A stretch of 64,000 nucleotides of DNA from Fibrobacter sp. UWB5 (GCF_002210295.1 NZ_MWQH01000007.1:62001-126000); one strand, 5' to 3'. Shown: positions 31,729 to 41,654, numbered from the stretch's first letter. Numbers and translations: made by a program. The notes: a model not told the origin generated them from the letters alone.

Positions 31729-33132
31729 ATGGAAAATAATAAAGAACCGTTTTCGTGGAAAAAGTTTGCGAAGGGCCTGCTCCGGGAAATCATTGTTCCG
31801 GTGGCTCTTGCTTTAATTGTGATTCAGTATGTGATTCAGGCTTTCCAAATTCCGAGTGGATCGATGGAAGATACGTTGCATACGGGAGACTTTTTGCTGG
31901 GCCTCAAGTTTACTTACGGCTCTCCGATTCCGTTTAGCAACCAGAAATTCCCGGGCTACGCATACCCTGCCAAGGGCGACGTGGTAATCTTCCGTTACCC
32001 GGGCGAGCCGGAATACCCCGATGGCAATCCGCAGCGCTATACCCACTTGTTTAACGCGCTCATGTTCGGAAACTTTTATTGGGATCACGAACCGAAGGCG
32101 GGCCAACCGCACCTGATCCACTACGCTGACGGTCCGAAGGACTACATTAAGCGCTGCGTGGCGGTGAGCGGCGATACGGTCGCTGTCCATAAGGGTCGTC
32201 TTTTCGTGAATGGCAAGATGCAGGACACTTTGCCCGGTCGCGGCAAGTACACGGCTTCTGCCCGTACGTTCTCTCCGCGCGATGAACGCGATGAATTCGT
32301 GGTGCCCTCTGTGGGCGATACGTTCACGGTAGAATCGATGCCGCTCGAAAAACTGTGGTGGCTGCGTTCGCTGGTGGCTCAAGAAAATCCCGATGAAACG
32401 GTGGAACTTGATATTTCCCTGTGGAAGGATTCTGTCGAAATCAACAATTACGATTTCGAGGAATTCAAGATTCCGGTGGAAAATGATCGCGGCCTTGCGC
32501 TGAATGAACTTTTCCGCAGGAACCGCATGGTGCTGCAGCAGCGCCTGACCCAGGGCGATACGGTATCTGGCGTGATGTCCTTTGCATACTTCAGGGAACT
32601 GTCGCGCATGACGTACTTGCCCATGATTGACCCGAATATCCAGGGCGGATTCACTCGCCCGGTGAGCTATATGGCATTTGAAGGTTCCTTGTTGCGAGAC
32701 CTCGAAGGCAACGTGGCCTTGCTGAACCAGGCCGAAGAAGATAACGCCGGAACGGTGGAATTGGTCGATGTCGATGCTCCGCAAGATGGCGCTAAGACGG
32801 TGGAAGGCGTTGCCGGCGATACGCTCGATGCTCCGGCAAAGGCAAAGTTCGAAATCCGCCGCAAGCTGCTCGTGGGCGGCAAGCCCGTTGAAAGCTACGT
32901 GGTCAAGACGCCGCAGTTCTTTATGATGGGTGACAACCGCGACAATTCTGCCGACAGCCGCTATTGGGGTTTTGTGTCGCTCCGCAACATCCGTGCCAAG
33001 GCATTCGTGATTTACTTCTCGTTCGAAAACGACGACGAAGCGTTCGCCTTGAAGAATCCGTTTACTTGGTGGCGTCTGCCGTTTAGAATCCGCTGGGGTC
33101 GTCTCGGCAAGATTATCCAGATGATTGACTAA
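31729..33132 (+). CDS. lepB: Signal peptidase I with large insertion
   Basis: A 467-residue membrane peptidase that removes Sec signal peptides. One N-terminal transmembrane helix (about 21-38) is followed by the catalytic Ser in PSGSM (S45) and catalytic Lys in YIKRCVAVSGD (K141), and box E GDNRDNSADSR (from G401). About 255 residues separate the Lys from box E, roughly twice the spacing of E. coli LepB, so the periplasmic domain carries a large insertion. Given the dense signal-peptide load of this genome a specialised peptidase is plausible. The gene shares the TAATG overlap with the next. Confidence 0.93.
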   Translation: MENNKEPFSWKKFAKGLLREIIVPVALALIVIQYVIQAFQIPSGSMEDTLHTGDFLLGLKFTYGSPIPFSNQKFPGYAYPAKGDVVIFRYPGEPEYPDGNPQRYTHLFNALMFGNFYWDHEPKAGQPHLIHYADGPKDYIKRCVAVSGDTVAVHKGRLFVNGKMQDTLPGRGKYTASARTFSPRDERDEFVVPSVGDTFTVESMPLEKLWWLRSLVAQENPDETVELDISLWKDSVEINNYDFEEFKIPVENDRGLALNELFRRNRMVLQQRLTQGDTVSGVMSFAYFRELSRMTYLPMIDPNIQGGFTRPVSYMAFEGSLLRDLEGNVALLNQAEEDNAGTVELVDVDAPQDGAKTVEGVAGDTLDAPAKAKFEIRRKLLVGGKPVESYVVKTPQFFMMGDNRDNSADSRYWGFVSLRNIRAKAFVIYFSFENDDEAFALKNPFTWWRLPFRIRWGRLGKIIQMID

Positions 33133-34913
33133 TGCGTTCGTTGTTGAAAAAATACGGTGCCGCTTTGGCGGCTTTGTGTACGACGGTATTCCTGTCGTGC
33201 GCAACGCAGGTGGCGCCAAGCGGTGGTCCCGAAGATAAACTTCCTCCGCGCATTGCAGGCGTTTATCCGGCCCCGAATACGACGAATCACCCCAACGAGC
33301 TCATGATCAAGCTCGAATTCGATGAATGGATCAATGCGTCGATTCCGCGTAGCGCTGTTTCCATTTCGCCTCCAATTGACAAGAAGTTGCGCTTTGAAGT
33401 GAGCGGCAAGACGCTTGTGCTCACATCGCGTGCGGTGCTCGATACCGGAACGACTTACACCGTGACCTTTGCGGGTGGCATCAAGGACTTGCATGGCAAT
33501 GCCTTGGCAAAGCCCTTCCACGTGGTGTTCTCGACAGGCTCGATTATCGATTCGTTGACGCTCTCGGGCCGAGTGCTTGTGGACCAGGCCATGGCCCGCA
33601 AAAAGGAATACCCGAGTATCGGCTTGTTCTTGATGGGCGAGGAACGCGAATCCAAGCATTACCTGGACAAGTACCGCGATACGACAACGAAGGAACTGAG
33701 CAAGGATCCGATGCTGTTGAAGGAACCGCCGCTGTACCTGACGCGCGCAGACAGTGCCGGCCATTTTACGCTCACGGGGCTTAAGGCGGGCCATTACCGC
33801 GTCGTCGCCTTTATGGACGGTAACGGCAACCAGAAAATCGAACTTTCGACAGAACAGGTGGGCCTTTGGACGGGCGACTTGGAATTGACCGCCGAGACGA
33901 AGGATACCTTGTGGCTTGCTATTGCCGACATGGATACGACCAAGCTCGAACTTTCTTCGGTGACGCAGCCGTACGCCAACGTGCTCGAGGCGACCTTTAC
34001 GCGCAACGTGTACTTCGATTCCGCTTTTACGGATACCTCGAATTGCTACTTGGAATCTCCTGAAAAGAAGAAACTCTATCCGAAGCTGGTTTATCTGGGC
34101 TCAAGTACCAATAGGCCGCAGTTCTATTTTGACCCTGCACCGAAAAAGGAAGTGCTTTACAAGTTCATTTGCTCGGTGGCGAAGGATTCCCTGTTCCGCA
34201 CGCTCGATACGCTCCGCAACGAAGTGGAGTGGGAGTGGAAGAAGATGGAAGGCGATACGCTTCCGCCGAAGGTGGCTGGCGTGAGGGCGAATTCCAAGGC
34301 GAAGACTTTGTTCCCGGACGATTCGCTGGTGGTGTTCTTTGACAAGCCCAAGCTCGATTCCTTGGAACAGACGTTCTATATCGCGATCAACAAGGATACG
34401 ACTCAAGTTCAGGTGAAACAGATGGACCCGGTGCGTTTTGCGGTTGAAAAGCCTGCGCCGTGGGGCACCGATATTTCGGTGAATTTCCTGATGGGCTATA
34501 TGGATACGACTCTTGCCGCTGCCGACAGCAACGGAAAGCGCGATACGGTGGTAGAACTCAAGTACCAGCGCCTGCAAAAGTTCGAGACGGTGAGCAAGCT
34601 TAAACTTGCCAAGTTGAATGGTAAGATTCCGGGTGCTTCTGCGAAGACGGTGGTACGCTTGCTTTCGGCAGAAACCAGGAACTACTATTTTGAAAACTGC
34701 AAGGCCGACGGAAGCTTTAGCTTTGGCGACCTGGTGGAAGGTGCTTACCTGATGGATTATTATTTGCCCGAAGAAGGCAAGATGTTGCCGGATGGCGGTT
34801 CGGTGGACCCGCTCCGTTATGGTTCCCCGTGGCGAGCCATTAACGATACGCTCAAAGTCAAGAACGGTGAAAATGTGTTGGACAGCTTGACTGACGTGGT
34901 GCCTGCCCTGTAG
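33132..34913 (+). CDS. Lipoprotein with bacterial Ig-like domain
   Basis: A 593-residue lipoprotein: lipobox FLSC (Cys23), then PSGGPEDKLPPRI and PAPNTTNHPNELMIKLEFDEWINAS, the hallmark start of a Big_5/SbsA-type Ig-like domain (PPR...P, about 38-135). The remainder is beta-rich with a carboxypeptidase-regulatory-like segment (ADSAGHFTLTGLKAGHYRVVAFMDGNGN in part) and a second similar one near the end (CKADGSFSFGDLVEGAYLMDYYLPE in part). Such proteins are common outer-membrane lipoproteins in Bacteroidetes and Fibrobacteres. Translationally coupled to lepB. Function unknown. Confidence 0.83.
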   Translation: MRSLLKKYGAALAALCTTVFLSCATQVAPSGGPEDKLPPRIAGVYPAPNTTNHPNELMIKLEFDEWINASIPRSAVSISPPIDKKLRFEVSGKTLVLTSRAVLDTGTTYTVTFAGGIKDLHGNALAKPFHVVFSTGSIIDSLTLSGRVLVDQAMARKKEYPSIGLFLMGEERESKHYLDKYRDTTTKELSKDPMLLKEPPLYLTRADSAGHFTLTGLKAGHYRVVAFMDGNGNQKIELSTEQVGLWTGDLELTAETKDTLWLAIADMDTTKLELSSVTQPYANVLEATFTRNVYFDSAFTDTSNCYLESPEKKKLYPKLVYLGSSTNRPQFYFDPAPKKEVLYKFICSVAKDSLFRTLDTLRNEVEWEWKKMEGDTLPPKVAGVRANSKAKTLFPDDSLVVFFDKPKLDSLEQTFYIAINKDTTQVQVKQMDPVRFAVEKPAPWGTDISVNFLMGYMDTTLAAADSNGKRDTVVELKYQRLQKFETVSKLKLAKLNGKIPGASAKTVVRLLSAETRNYYFENCKADGSFSFGDLVEGAYLMDYYLPEEGKMLPDGGSVDPLRYGSPWRAINDTLKVKNGENVLDSLTDVVPAL

Positions 34914-34947
34914 CGACGCCGGCAAAAAAGTTTTTAAGAGGATTCTA

Positions 34948-37674
34948 ATGGAAATGAAATCATTCGTTGCAATTGACCTGGAAACGACGGGCCTCGATTT
35001 TGAAAAAGACGAAATCATCGAGGTGGCGCTGGTGCGCTTTGAAAACGGTGTAGAAGGCGAATCGGTCGATTACTTGGTCAAGCCGACGAGTGTGACGCTC
35101 CGCCCCTTTATCGAAAGCCTTACGGGTATCAGCAACGCCGACCTTGAAAATGCGGAACCCTTTGCGGCTGTCGCCCAGAAGATTTATTCGTTCATTGGGG
35201 ACTTGCCGATTGTGGCGCACAATGCGATGTTTGATTCCAAGTTCCTGAAGCAGACTTTTGCAAAGGTCGGCATATCGTTCGAGAATCATCCGGTGTGGGA
35301 TTCGCTCACGGTTTCCCGCATTGCCTACCAGAATGTGCCGAATCACCGCCTGGACACCCTGGTGCAGGAATTGGGCATCGAGCGGAGCCGCGCGCACCGC
35401 GCCTTGCCGGATGCCATTGCGTGTGGCGAGCTTTTTGTGATGGCGCTGAACAAGATTGCCAGTGCGGACCCGTGGCTTGTGAATGCCCTGGCGAAGGTGG
35501 CCAGGGGATCGGACTGGGCGTTGGTCTGGAACGAATCGGAAGGGGCTGCCGAACTTCCGCAGTACAAGTTGCCGGATGCGCCGCTCGAAGATGCGCCGGC
35601 CAAGGAACGTGCCCCGCGTGTCAGTGAATTCTTTAAGGAAGGCGGACTGCTTTCGACGAAGGTGGAAAATTTCCAGATCCGCCACAACCAGCAGGATTAC
35701 GCCTCGGTGGTGGAACGCAACATGCACAAGGGCGGCCTTTGCGTGCTTGAAGCCCCGACCGGTTCGGGCAAGTCGCTTGCCTACCTGGTGTCTGCCGCCT
35801 GCAAGGCAGTGTCGGGCGAGCGCGTGGTGATAAGCACCGCGACCCGGGCGCTGCAGGAACAGCTTTCTAGCAAAGATATTCCGATGGTTGCAAGCCTGTT
35901 TGACGGTAAGCTCAAATCGGCCGTGCTCAAGGGCCGCGAAAATTACCTGTGCCTTCGCAAGTTCGAAGAAATCCTGAAGGCGCCGCAGAGCCTGTTGCTG
36001 CACGACGAACGCGATTCCTTCATGGCGATTGTGCCGTGGGTGTTTACGACCGAAACGGGCGACGTGAACGAATGCAATTCCTTTAGCCAGGGCCGCAATC
36101 GCGTGCTGTGGTCCAAACTTGCAAGCTCTGCAAAGTCCTGCCTCGGCGAAAAGTGCCCGCATTACGGCAAGTGCCCGGCATTGGCCGCCAAGCGCCGCGC
36201 CATGAATTCCAACCTGGTGCTGGTGAATCATTCGCTGTTCCTTGCCGACATGGGTCTCGATTTTGCCCTGCTCCCGCTTTATGAACACATCGTGTTCGAT
36301 GAAGCCCATAGACTTCCGCAGGTGAGCCGTCAGGCATTTGGCCGTACCATTTCTTTCTTTGCGCTCAGGAACATCATCAAGACTCTCGTTCCGTCGAAGG
36401 GCCACGAAAATGAAAATCGCGATGGCCTGTTGGCTGAAATCGAGCGCCGCCTTCCTGTCGAAGAAACGGAAATCCGCGCACTCTGCGTCAACCTTTCGGA
36501 ATCGCTTTCTGAAACCGAAAAGGCTCTGCACCGATTCTTCATGAAGATTGGCAAGAAACTCGCGAAGCAGAAAAACACCCGCAACGGCTTTACCTACACT
36601 TCGGGCATTTTGGCTGAATACGAAGCTGACCCCAGCGCCTTCATTGAACAGGGTCTCAATGCAATCAAGCTTGCTGATACGTTGGCCGCCTCGGTGCGTG
36701 CGCAGCAGGCTCTTTCGGGCTTGTTGAGCGATGTGGGCGGTCGCATGACCGAACTTTCTCGCTTCTTGCAGGACTTTGAATTCATTACCAAGGCGGGCCG
36801 CGAAGATTGGGCCTTCTATATGGAAGAACCTTTCAACCCGCACACCATCAAGTTGCATGCAAGCCCGCTCGATGCAAGCTCCACCTGGAAAGAAAAATTC
36901 TATCCGTGGATCAAGTCTGCCACATTTACCTCGGCGACGCTTTCGGTTCAGGGCGACTTGACTTACTTTGTGCAAAAGATGGGCATGGACGCTCCGGGCG
37001 GAAAGAAGTCCCCGTTCTTGCGCGTGTATAACGAATCTGCAAAGAGTGACGAAAACCGCTCGGTGATAGTCGCGAAGTTCTTGCCCAAGCCCTCGGCTCC
37101 GGAATACAACGATGCCGTGAACGATACGCTTGCGCATATTTTGCCCGAAGTCGAAGAAAATACGATGGTCCTCTTTACCAGTGTGTCTGCCATGATGAAG
37201 GCGCAGGCGGCCCTCGCTCCGCTCTTTGCCGAAAAGGGCAAGCTGCTCTTGTGCCAGCATGTAGACGGCGCCCTGGATGGCCTTGTGGCGATGTTCCGCA
37301 AGTCTCGCGGTGCATGCCTGCTTGGCTGCCAGAGCTTGTGGGAAGGCGTAGATTTTCCGGGCGACGCTTTAAAGCTGCTTGTGATTCCGAAGCTCCCGTT
37401 CCCGAACCCGGTGGATCCGCTGGTTGCTGGAATTACCAACAAGATGAAGGCCGAAGGCAAAAATGCGTTCAAGGAATTCTTTGTCCCCGAAGCATTCATG
37501 GAATTGCGTCAGGGCCTTGGCCGTTTGATTCGCTCCGAAGAAGATTCGGGCAAGGTGCTTATTCTCGATAACCGCGTGGTGGTTGAACACTATGGCAAGA
37601 CCTTCATGCGTATCTGGAACAACAAGCAAAAAGTCGTCGGTTCTGTCGACGACATCAAAGCGGCTCTGAAGTAG
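34948..37674 (+). CDS. DinG-type helicase with N-terminal DnaQ-like exonuclease
   Basis: A 908-residue two-part protein. Residues 1-170 are a DEDDh 3'-5' exonuclease (D10 and E12 in AIDLETTG, AHNAMFD, HRALPDA). The remainder is a superfamily 2 helicase of the XPD/DinG group: Walker A PTGSGKS (270-276), DEAH at 451-454, and cysteines 335, 398, 403 and 409 spaced as the iron-sulfur cluster of DinG (63, 5 and 6 residues apart, against 74, 5 and 6 in E. coli). C-terminal helicase motifs include SLWEGVDFPG and RQGLGRLIRSEED. This fusion is known from Firmicutes DinG. It is expected to act in repair or unwinding of damaged DNA or R-loops. Confidence 0.92.
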   Translation: MEMKSFVAIDLETTGLDFEKDEIIEVALVRFENGVEGESVDYLVKPTSVTLRPFIESLTGISNADLENAEPFAAVAQKIYSFIGDLPIVAHNAMFDSKFLKQTFAKVGISFENHPVWDSLTVSRIAYQNVPNHRLDTLVQELGIERSRAHRALPDAIACGELFVMALNKIASADPWLVNALAKVARGSDWALVWNESEGAAELPQYKLPDAPLEDAPAKERAPRVSEFFKEGGLLSTKVENFQIRHNQQDYASVVERNMHKGGLCVLEAPTGSGKSLAYLVSAACKAVSGERVVISTATRALQEQLSSKDIPMVASLFDGKLKSAVLKGRENYLCLRKFEEILKAPQSLLLHDERDSFMAIVPWVFTTETGDVNECNSFSQGRNRVLWSKLASSAKSCLGEKCPHYGKCPALAAKRRAMNSNLVLVNHSLFLADMGLDFALLPLYEHIVFDEAHRLPQVSRQAFGRTISFFALRNIIKTLVPSKGHENENRDGLLAEIERRLPVEETEIRALCVNLSESLSETEKALHRFFMKIGKKLAKQKNTRNGFTYTSGILAEYEADPSAFIEQGLNAIKLADTLAASVRAQQALSGLLSDVGGRMTELSRFLQDFEFITKAGREDWAFYMEEPFNPHTIKLHASPLDASSTWKEKFYPWIKSATFTSATLSVQGDLTYFVQKMGMDAPGGKKSPFLRVYNESAKSDENRSVIVAKFLPKPSAPEYNDAVNDTLAHILPEVEENTMVLFTSVSAMMKAQAALAPLFAEKGKLLLCQHVDGALDGLVAMFRKSRGACLLGCQSLWEGVDFPGDALKLLVIPKLPFPNPVDPLVAGITNKMKAEGKNAFKEFFVPEAFMELRQGLGRLIRSEEDSGKVLILDNRVVVEHYGKTFMRIWNNKQKVVGSVDDIKAALK

Positions 37675-37687
37675 TTAAACCGGAAAA

Positions 37688-38839
37688 TTATTCTTCGCCA
37701 TCGCGGCGCTTGTATTGCAGCTGCGTGTAATAGCTGGTCTTTTCTTCTTCCATGGATCTGGTGATTTCGTCGATGAAATCGTCCATGCTCTTGGAAGGAT
37801 CGTAGCTCTGGCTGCAAATGCAGGTGGTGAGCTTGTAGGACTTGCTAAAGGTGTTGAGCTCGTTGAGGCTGGAACGGATACGCGTAATGCACATGCTCAC
37901 GGCCATTTCGTTCGTGGTGTTGATGAAGGCGATAAATTCATCGCTGGAATAGCGGATGATGAGCCCGAGTTCACCGACGGCGCGGTTTAAGATCTTGGTC
38001 ATTTGCACAAGCACTTTGTTGCCTATAACTCTGCCGTAGTCGTGGTTGATTTTCTTGAATCCGTTGATGTTTACGAGAATGCCCGTGACGTGCAGTTCTT
38101 TCTTTTTCTTGTAGGCGCGGCCAAGGTTTGCCAGGTAAGCGTAATTGTAAACGTTGGTGAGCTTGTCCCTATAGACGCGCTCGCCGTGAATGGACGAGAA
38201 CACTCCCGCAATTGCGATGGCCGTGCACGAAGAAATCGCGGAGATCCCGTAAAAGAGGGATTGGGCGATAGTGCCTGCAATGATCGGGGCAAAGAATATC
38301 CAGATGGGGAAGGATTTAAGAGGACCGCCCTTGTGCTTGCAAATGAAATAGATGATAAGGCTGTCCAGCATGAGCCCGTAATCTATAATGGTGTAGATCC
38401 AGAAGTATCTGCGGGTATAGACATTGTTTGCAGAGATGTCAAAAATAATCGGGACGAAATTGTTGATGATGACAAGGACTACCCCGAGTACGACGATGAA
38501 ACCGAGAATGTTGCGGTGCGCGATCGAAAAACGGAAGTTCAAGTGCTCTGCAAGGAATAGAAGCCAGAAAAAGCAGCTGAACATGTTGGTGAGGTATAGA
38601 AGATCGTTGCCGCCGTAAACGACGATGCGGGCGATTGTTCCAAGGCGACCGTCTGCAGTGTAGGCAATGGGGTCTAGGACACAGGTACAGAACGTGAAGA
38701 AGAGTAACAGCTGAAGGTAGGCGTTCTCGGATCCTCTTTCACGAAAGCGCCAAACGTTGCCTGCCATTAAAACGGCAAGTAACACAATCCCGAATATATT
38801 TGTTGCGTAAACCGCTGTAAGTTCAAAAGTCGGTTCCAT
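37688..38839 (-). CDS. Membrane GGDEF-domain protein with degenerate SSDEF motif
   Basis: A 383-residue protein: six or so transmembrane helices (about 1-200), then a GGDEF domain (about 215-375). The active-site motif reads RYSSDEF, so both glycines are Ser, which normally lowers or abolishes cyclic-di-GMP synthesis. The start MEPTFELTAV (ATG 38839) follows AAGGATGGGG; an ATG 12 nt upstream overlaps that sequence. The next gene upstream is a clear paralog with the same membrane domain. It converges with the DinG-like gene, leaving 13 nt. Confidence 0.85.
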   Translation of the reverse strand: MEPTFELTAVYATNIFGIVLLAVLMAGNVWRFRERGSENAYLQLLLFFTFCTCVLDPIAYTADGRLGTIARIVVYGGNDLLYLTNMFSCFFWLLFLAEHLNFRFSIAHRNILGFIVVLGVVLVIINNFVPIIFDISANNVYTRRYFWIYTIIDYGLMLDSLIIYFICKHKGGPLKSFPIWIFFAPIIAGTIAQSLFYGISAISSCTAIAIAGVFSSIHGERVYRDKLTNVYNYAYLANLGRAYKKKKELHVTGILVNINGFKKINHDYGRVIGNKVLVQMTKILNRAVGELGLIIRYSSDEFIAFINTTNEMAVSMCITRIRSSLNELNTFSKSYKLTTCICSQSYDPSKSMDDFIDEITRSMEEEKTSYYTQLQYKRRDGEE

Positions 38840-38939
38840 ACGATTCCCCATCCTTAATATAATATCTTTTTCGTAAAAAAGGTAATAAATATGTAAGATA
38901 CCGCTTTCGTGTGATACCGTGTAATACAAAGCGGACTTT

Positions 38940-40100
38940 TTAGTGCTTTCTGCGATCTAGAACCCTATGGGAGGCGTAAAAGGCCTTCTTGTTCTCGTAC
39001 ATGCGGGAGTCGATGGTATTGATGAAGCTGTCGACGCTTTCTTCTTTGAGGTTTAGCTTGTGCGAACCGATAGATGCGGTTAGCTTGTAAGGCTTTTCGC
39101 TATCTTGGTTGTATTTCTCAAAAAGCTTCTGTATTCTGTCGATGTAGGTCTGGGTCTCGGAGTCGTCTTGTGTATTGATGAGGATGATAAATTCGTCGCC
39201 TGCGTAGCGGATGACGATTCCGTGGCTGCCAACGGCCCTTTGTAGAATTCTTGTCGTGGCAATCAAGGCTTCGTCACCGATGGAGTGGCCCAGGTCGTCG
39301 TTGATTTTCTTGAAGCCGTTCAGGTCGAGCATGAGGCCCGTGATGCTTTGCTTGTTCGGGCGCTTTGCGAATTTATTGAGCTTGTAGTCCAGATAGGCCC
39401 GGTTGAAAATGCCTGTGAGCGCATCGCGGTAGATCATTTCGTTTTGCAGGCTTGCGAGAATTCCTGCAATCGAAATGGCGATGCTTGTTGGAACAACGGA
39501 GATGCCGTAAAAGAGGGATTGGATGACTCCGCCTAAAAGGATGGGAACGATGTACACCCAAATGGGGAAAAACTTGAGGATGCCGCCGTTTCTCTTGCTC
39601 TTGTAGTAAGTGATAAGGCTGTTGATGACAAGAAGGTAATCGATGATCAAGAAGAAGAAATAAAACTTTTCGCGGGAGTAAAGATTGTCTGCGTCGATCG
39701 AGAAGACAATGGGATGGAAGAAGTTGATGACAAGAAGAAGCAAACCGATGGATACGGTCACGTTCAGCATGCGGCGGGTCTTTCTGGACATGCTGCCGTT
39801 CAGGTAGTAGGCGAGGAACCGGTTCCAGCAAAACACGGAAAGCATGTTAGCTGCAAAGAGCCAGGTGCTGGTGGCGTAGACGGCGATTTTCGGGAGGAGC
39901 CCCGGCAGGCCTTTCATGGTGTAAGAGATCGGGTCGGCAACGCAACTGAGCAAGGTGAGGAACATCATGGCCAGTAGATTCATGTTGGCATGAGTCTTAC
40001 TTTGCAGACGCCAGAGATTGCAGACGATCATGACGGCTAGCAAGATAATGCCGATGATGTTTGCAACGTAGATGCTCTCTAGATTGAATAAAGGATTCAT
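38940..40100 (-). CDS. Membrane GGDEF-domain protein (AGDEF)
   Basis: A 386-residue paralog of the gene at 37688-38839: the same multi-helix membrane domain starting with NIIGIILLAVMIVCNLWRL (in part), the same middle (FFPIWVYIVPILLGGVIQSLFYGIS in part) and a GGDEF domain with RYAGDEF, an active variant. The DLNGFKKINDDLGHSIGD block carries the usual metal and substrate residues. It is therefore probably a cyclic-di-GMP synthase whose membrane part senses an unknown signal. It is transcribed divergently from the phosphohexomutase gene. Confidence 0.9.
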   Translation of the reverse strand: MNPLFNLESIYVANIIGIILLAVMIVCNLWRLQSKTHANMNLLAMMFLTLLSCVADPISYTMKGLPGLLPKIAVYATSTWLFAANMLSVFCWNRFLAYYLNGSMSRKTRRMLNVTVSIGLLLLVINFFHPIVFSIDADNLYSREKFYFFFLIIDYLLVINSLITYYKSKRNGGILKFFPIWVYIVPILLGGVIQSLFYGISVVPTSIAISIAGILASLQNEMIYRDALTGIFNRAYLDYKLNKFAKRPNKQSITGLMLDLNGFKKINDDLGHSIGDEALIATTRILQRAVGSHGIVIRYAGDEFIILINTQDDSETQTYIDRIQKLFEKYNQDSEKPYKLTASIGSHKLNLKEESVDSFINTIDSRMYENKKAFYASHRVLDRRKH

Positions 40101-40171
40101 TGTATTAAACCCGATAGCTCTTTAATTATAGATAATATTTTTGTATCTTTTTGGTAAAATTGGAGTAGCTC

Positions 40172-41512
40172 ATGTCTAAATTAATGCGTTCTATTTCGGG
40201 TATCCGCGGAATCGTGGGTGATACCCTTACCCCTCAAGTTCTTAAGAGCCATGTGAGTGCCTTTTTGCAGATTACCAAGGCCAAGCGTGTGGTGATCGGC
40301 CGCGATAGCCGCCCCACTGGCGATGCCATTAGCCAGTTCGTGGCAGGCATTTGCCGCCTGTCGGGCGTGGACGTTGTGGAAGTCGGCCTTTCGACGACGC
40401 CCTCGGTCGAAATCCTCACGACCGAACTCAAGGCAGATGCCGGTATCATCATTACCGCAAGCCACAATCCGCTGGAATGGAACGCTCTCAAGTTCTTGAA
40501 CAACAAGGGCCTGTTCCTGGGTCCCGATGACGTGAAGAAGTTGTTCGAATTGGCCGATGCCGATAACTTCCAGTATCCGGATTACCGCGGCATGGGCAAG
40601 TATGAATTCATGAAGGATGCCGATGGCGTTCACGTCGATGGCACATTGAAGATCCCGTTCGTGGATGTCGAAGCCATTAAGGCCAAGCACTTTAAGGTGG
40701 CAGTGGATGCCGTGAACGGCGCCGGCAGCTACATTGTGCCGCGCCTGTTGGAACAGCTCGGTTGCGAAGTGGTGCGTGTGCACTGCGAACCCGATGGCAC
40801 CTTCCCGCGCGGTGCCGAACCGATTCCTGAAAACCTGGGCGACCTGCGCAAGGCCGTGAAGGATAACGGCTGCGCTGTCGGCTTTGCCGTGGACCCCGAT
40901 GCAGACCGCTGCGCCCTTGTGGATGGCCTTGGCCAGAGCATTGGCGAAGAATACACGCTCGCTATTGCAACTGAAGAAGTGCTTAGCCAGAAGAAGGGTA
41001 GTGTATGCGTTAATTTGTCTACAAGCCGCATGAACGAAGACGTTGCCGAAAAGTACGGCTGCGAATTCAGCCGCGCCAAGGTGGGCGAAATCAACGTGAG
41101 CCTGCAGATGATCGAAAAGGGCTGCGTGATCGGTGGCGAAGGTAACGGCGGCGTGATTCTGCCGGCACTCCACTACGGTCGCGATTCCTTGGTGGCAGCC
41201 GCTCTCGTGCTCAGCTGGATGGCTCACCATAACGGCGGCCCGGAAAAGTTCGTTGCCGAAAATCCGTCTTACGCCATGCCCAAGAAGAAATTCGAACTCG
41301 GCGACAAGAAGGTCGCAGACATCTTGCCGAAGGTCAAGGCAGAATTCGCCGGCTGGACCATGGATGAACGCGACGGCCTGTGGCTCGGTCACGAAAAGTC
41401 CTGGGTGCATGTGCGCGCCAGCAATACGGAGCCGGTTATTCGCGTGATTGCAGAAGCACCGACTGCGGCTGAGGCCGAAAGCCTGTGCAGCCGCGTAGAA
41501 AAACTTATATAG
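40172..41512 (+). CDS. Phosphohexomutase (phosphoglucosamine/phosphomannomutase family)
   Basis: A 446-residue alpha-D-phosphohexomutase: N-terminal SGIRGIVGD, catalytic phosphoserine loop TASHNPLEWN (Ser near 96), metal loop DPDADR, sugar loop GGEGNGG and phosphate loop RASNTEPVIRV. It interconverts hexose 6- and 1-phosphates. GEGNGG with WN after the Ser loop occurs in GlmM-like and archaeal-type enzymes, so glucosamine, mannose or glucose could be the substrate. Its -10 TAAAAT (40155-40160) is 11 nt from ATG, so the leader would be only a few nucleotides. Confidence 0.9.
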   Translation: MSKLMRSISGIRGIVGDTLTPQVLKSHVSAFLQITKAKRVVIGRDSRPTGDAISQFVAGICRLSGVDVVEVGLSTTPSVEILTTELKADAGIIITASHNPLEWNALKFLNNKGLFLGPDDVKKLFELADADNFQYPDYRGMGKYEFMKDADGVHVDGTLKIPFVDVEAIKAKHFKVAVDAVNGAGSYIVPRLLEQLGCEVVRVHCEPDGTFPRGAEPIPENLGDLRKAVKDNGCAVGFAVDPDADRCALVDGLGQSIGEEYTLAIATEEVLSQKKGSVCVNLSTSRMNEDVAEKYGCEFSRAKVGEINVSLQMIEKGCVIGGEGNGGVILPALHYGRDSLVAAALVLSWMAHHNGGPEKFVAENPSYAMPKKKFELGDKKVADILPKVKAEFAGWTMDERDGLWLGHEKSWVHVRASNTEPVIRVIAEAPTAAEAESLCSRVEKLI

Positions 41513-41524
41513 TCTTCGCTATGC

Positions 41525-41576
41525 GGCGTTACTCGCCCCCTCACGTACGACTTAGTACGCTACGGGGGCTCGCGCC
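41525..41576 (+). repeat. Imperfect hairpin element after the phosphohexomutase gene
   Basis: GCCCCC-TCA-CGTAC-GACTTA-GTACG-CTAC-GGGGGC (41535-41569), flanked by GGCG and CGCC. The structure, 12 nt after the stop codon and ahead of the true terminator, looks like a REP/BIME-type intergenic palindrome. Only one copy is in the window. Confidence 0.45.
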
Positions 41577-41630
41577 TGGCCTAGCTTGACTCTCTAAGTT
41601 TTTCTTTGATTCATGTATGTGATAATTTAG

Positions 41631-41654
41631 AGCCCGCTTTATGCGGGCTTTTTT
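41631..41654 (+). terminator. Terminator of the phosphohexomutase gene
   Basis: Seven-bp stem AGCCCGC / GCGGGCT with TTTAT A loop, then TTTTTT. Confidence 0.85.

Noticed and set aside
38902-38925. TGTGATACCGTGTAATAC as a second Crp-like site
   Set aside because: Only one half-site fits; the second lacks TCAC.
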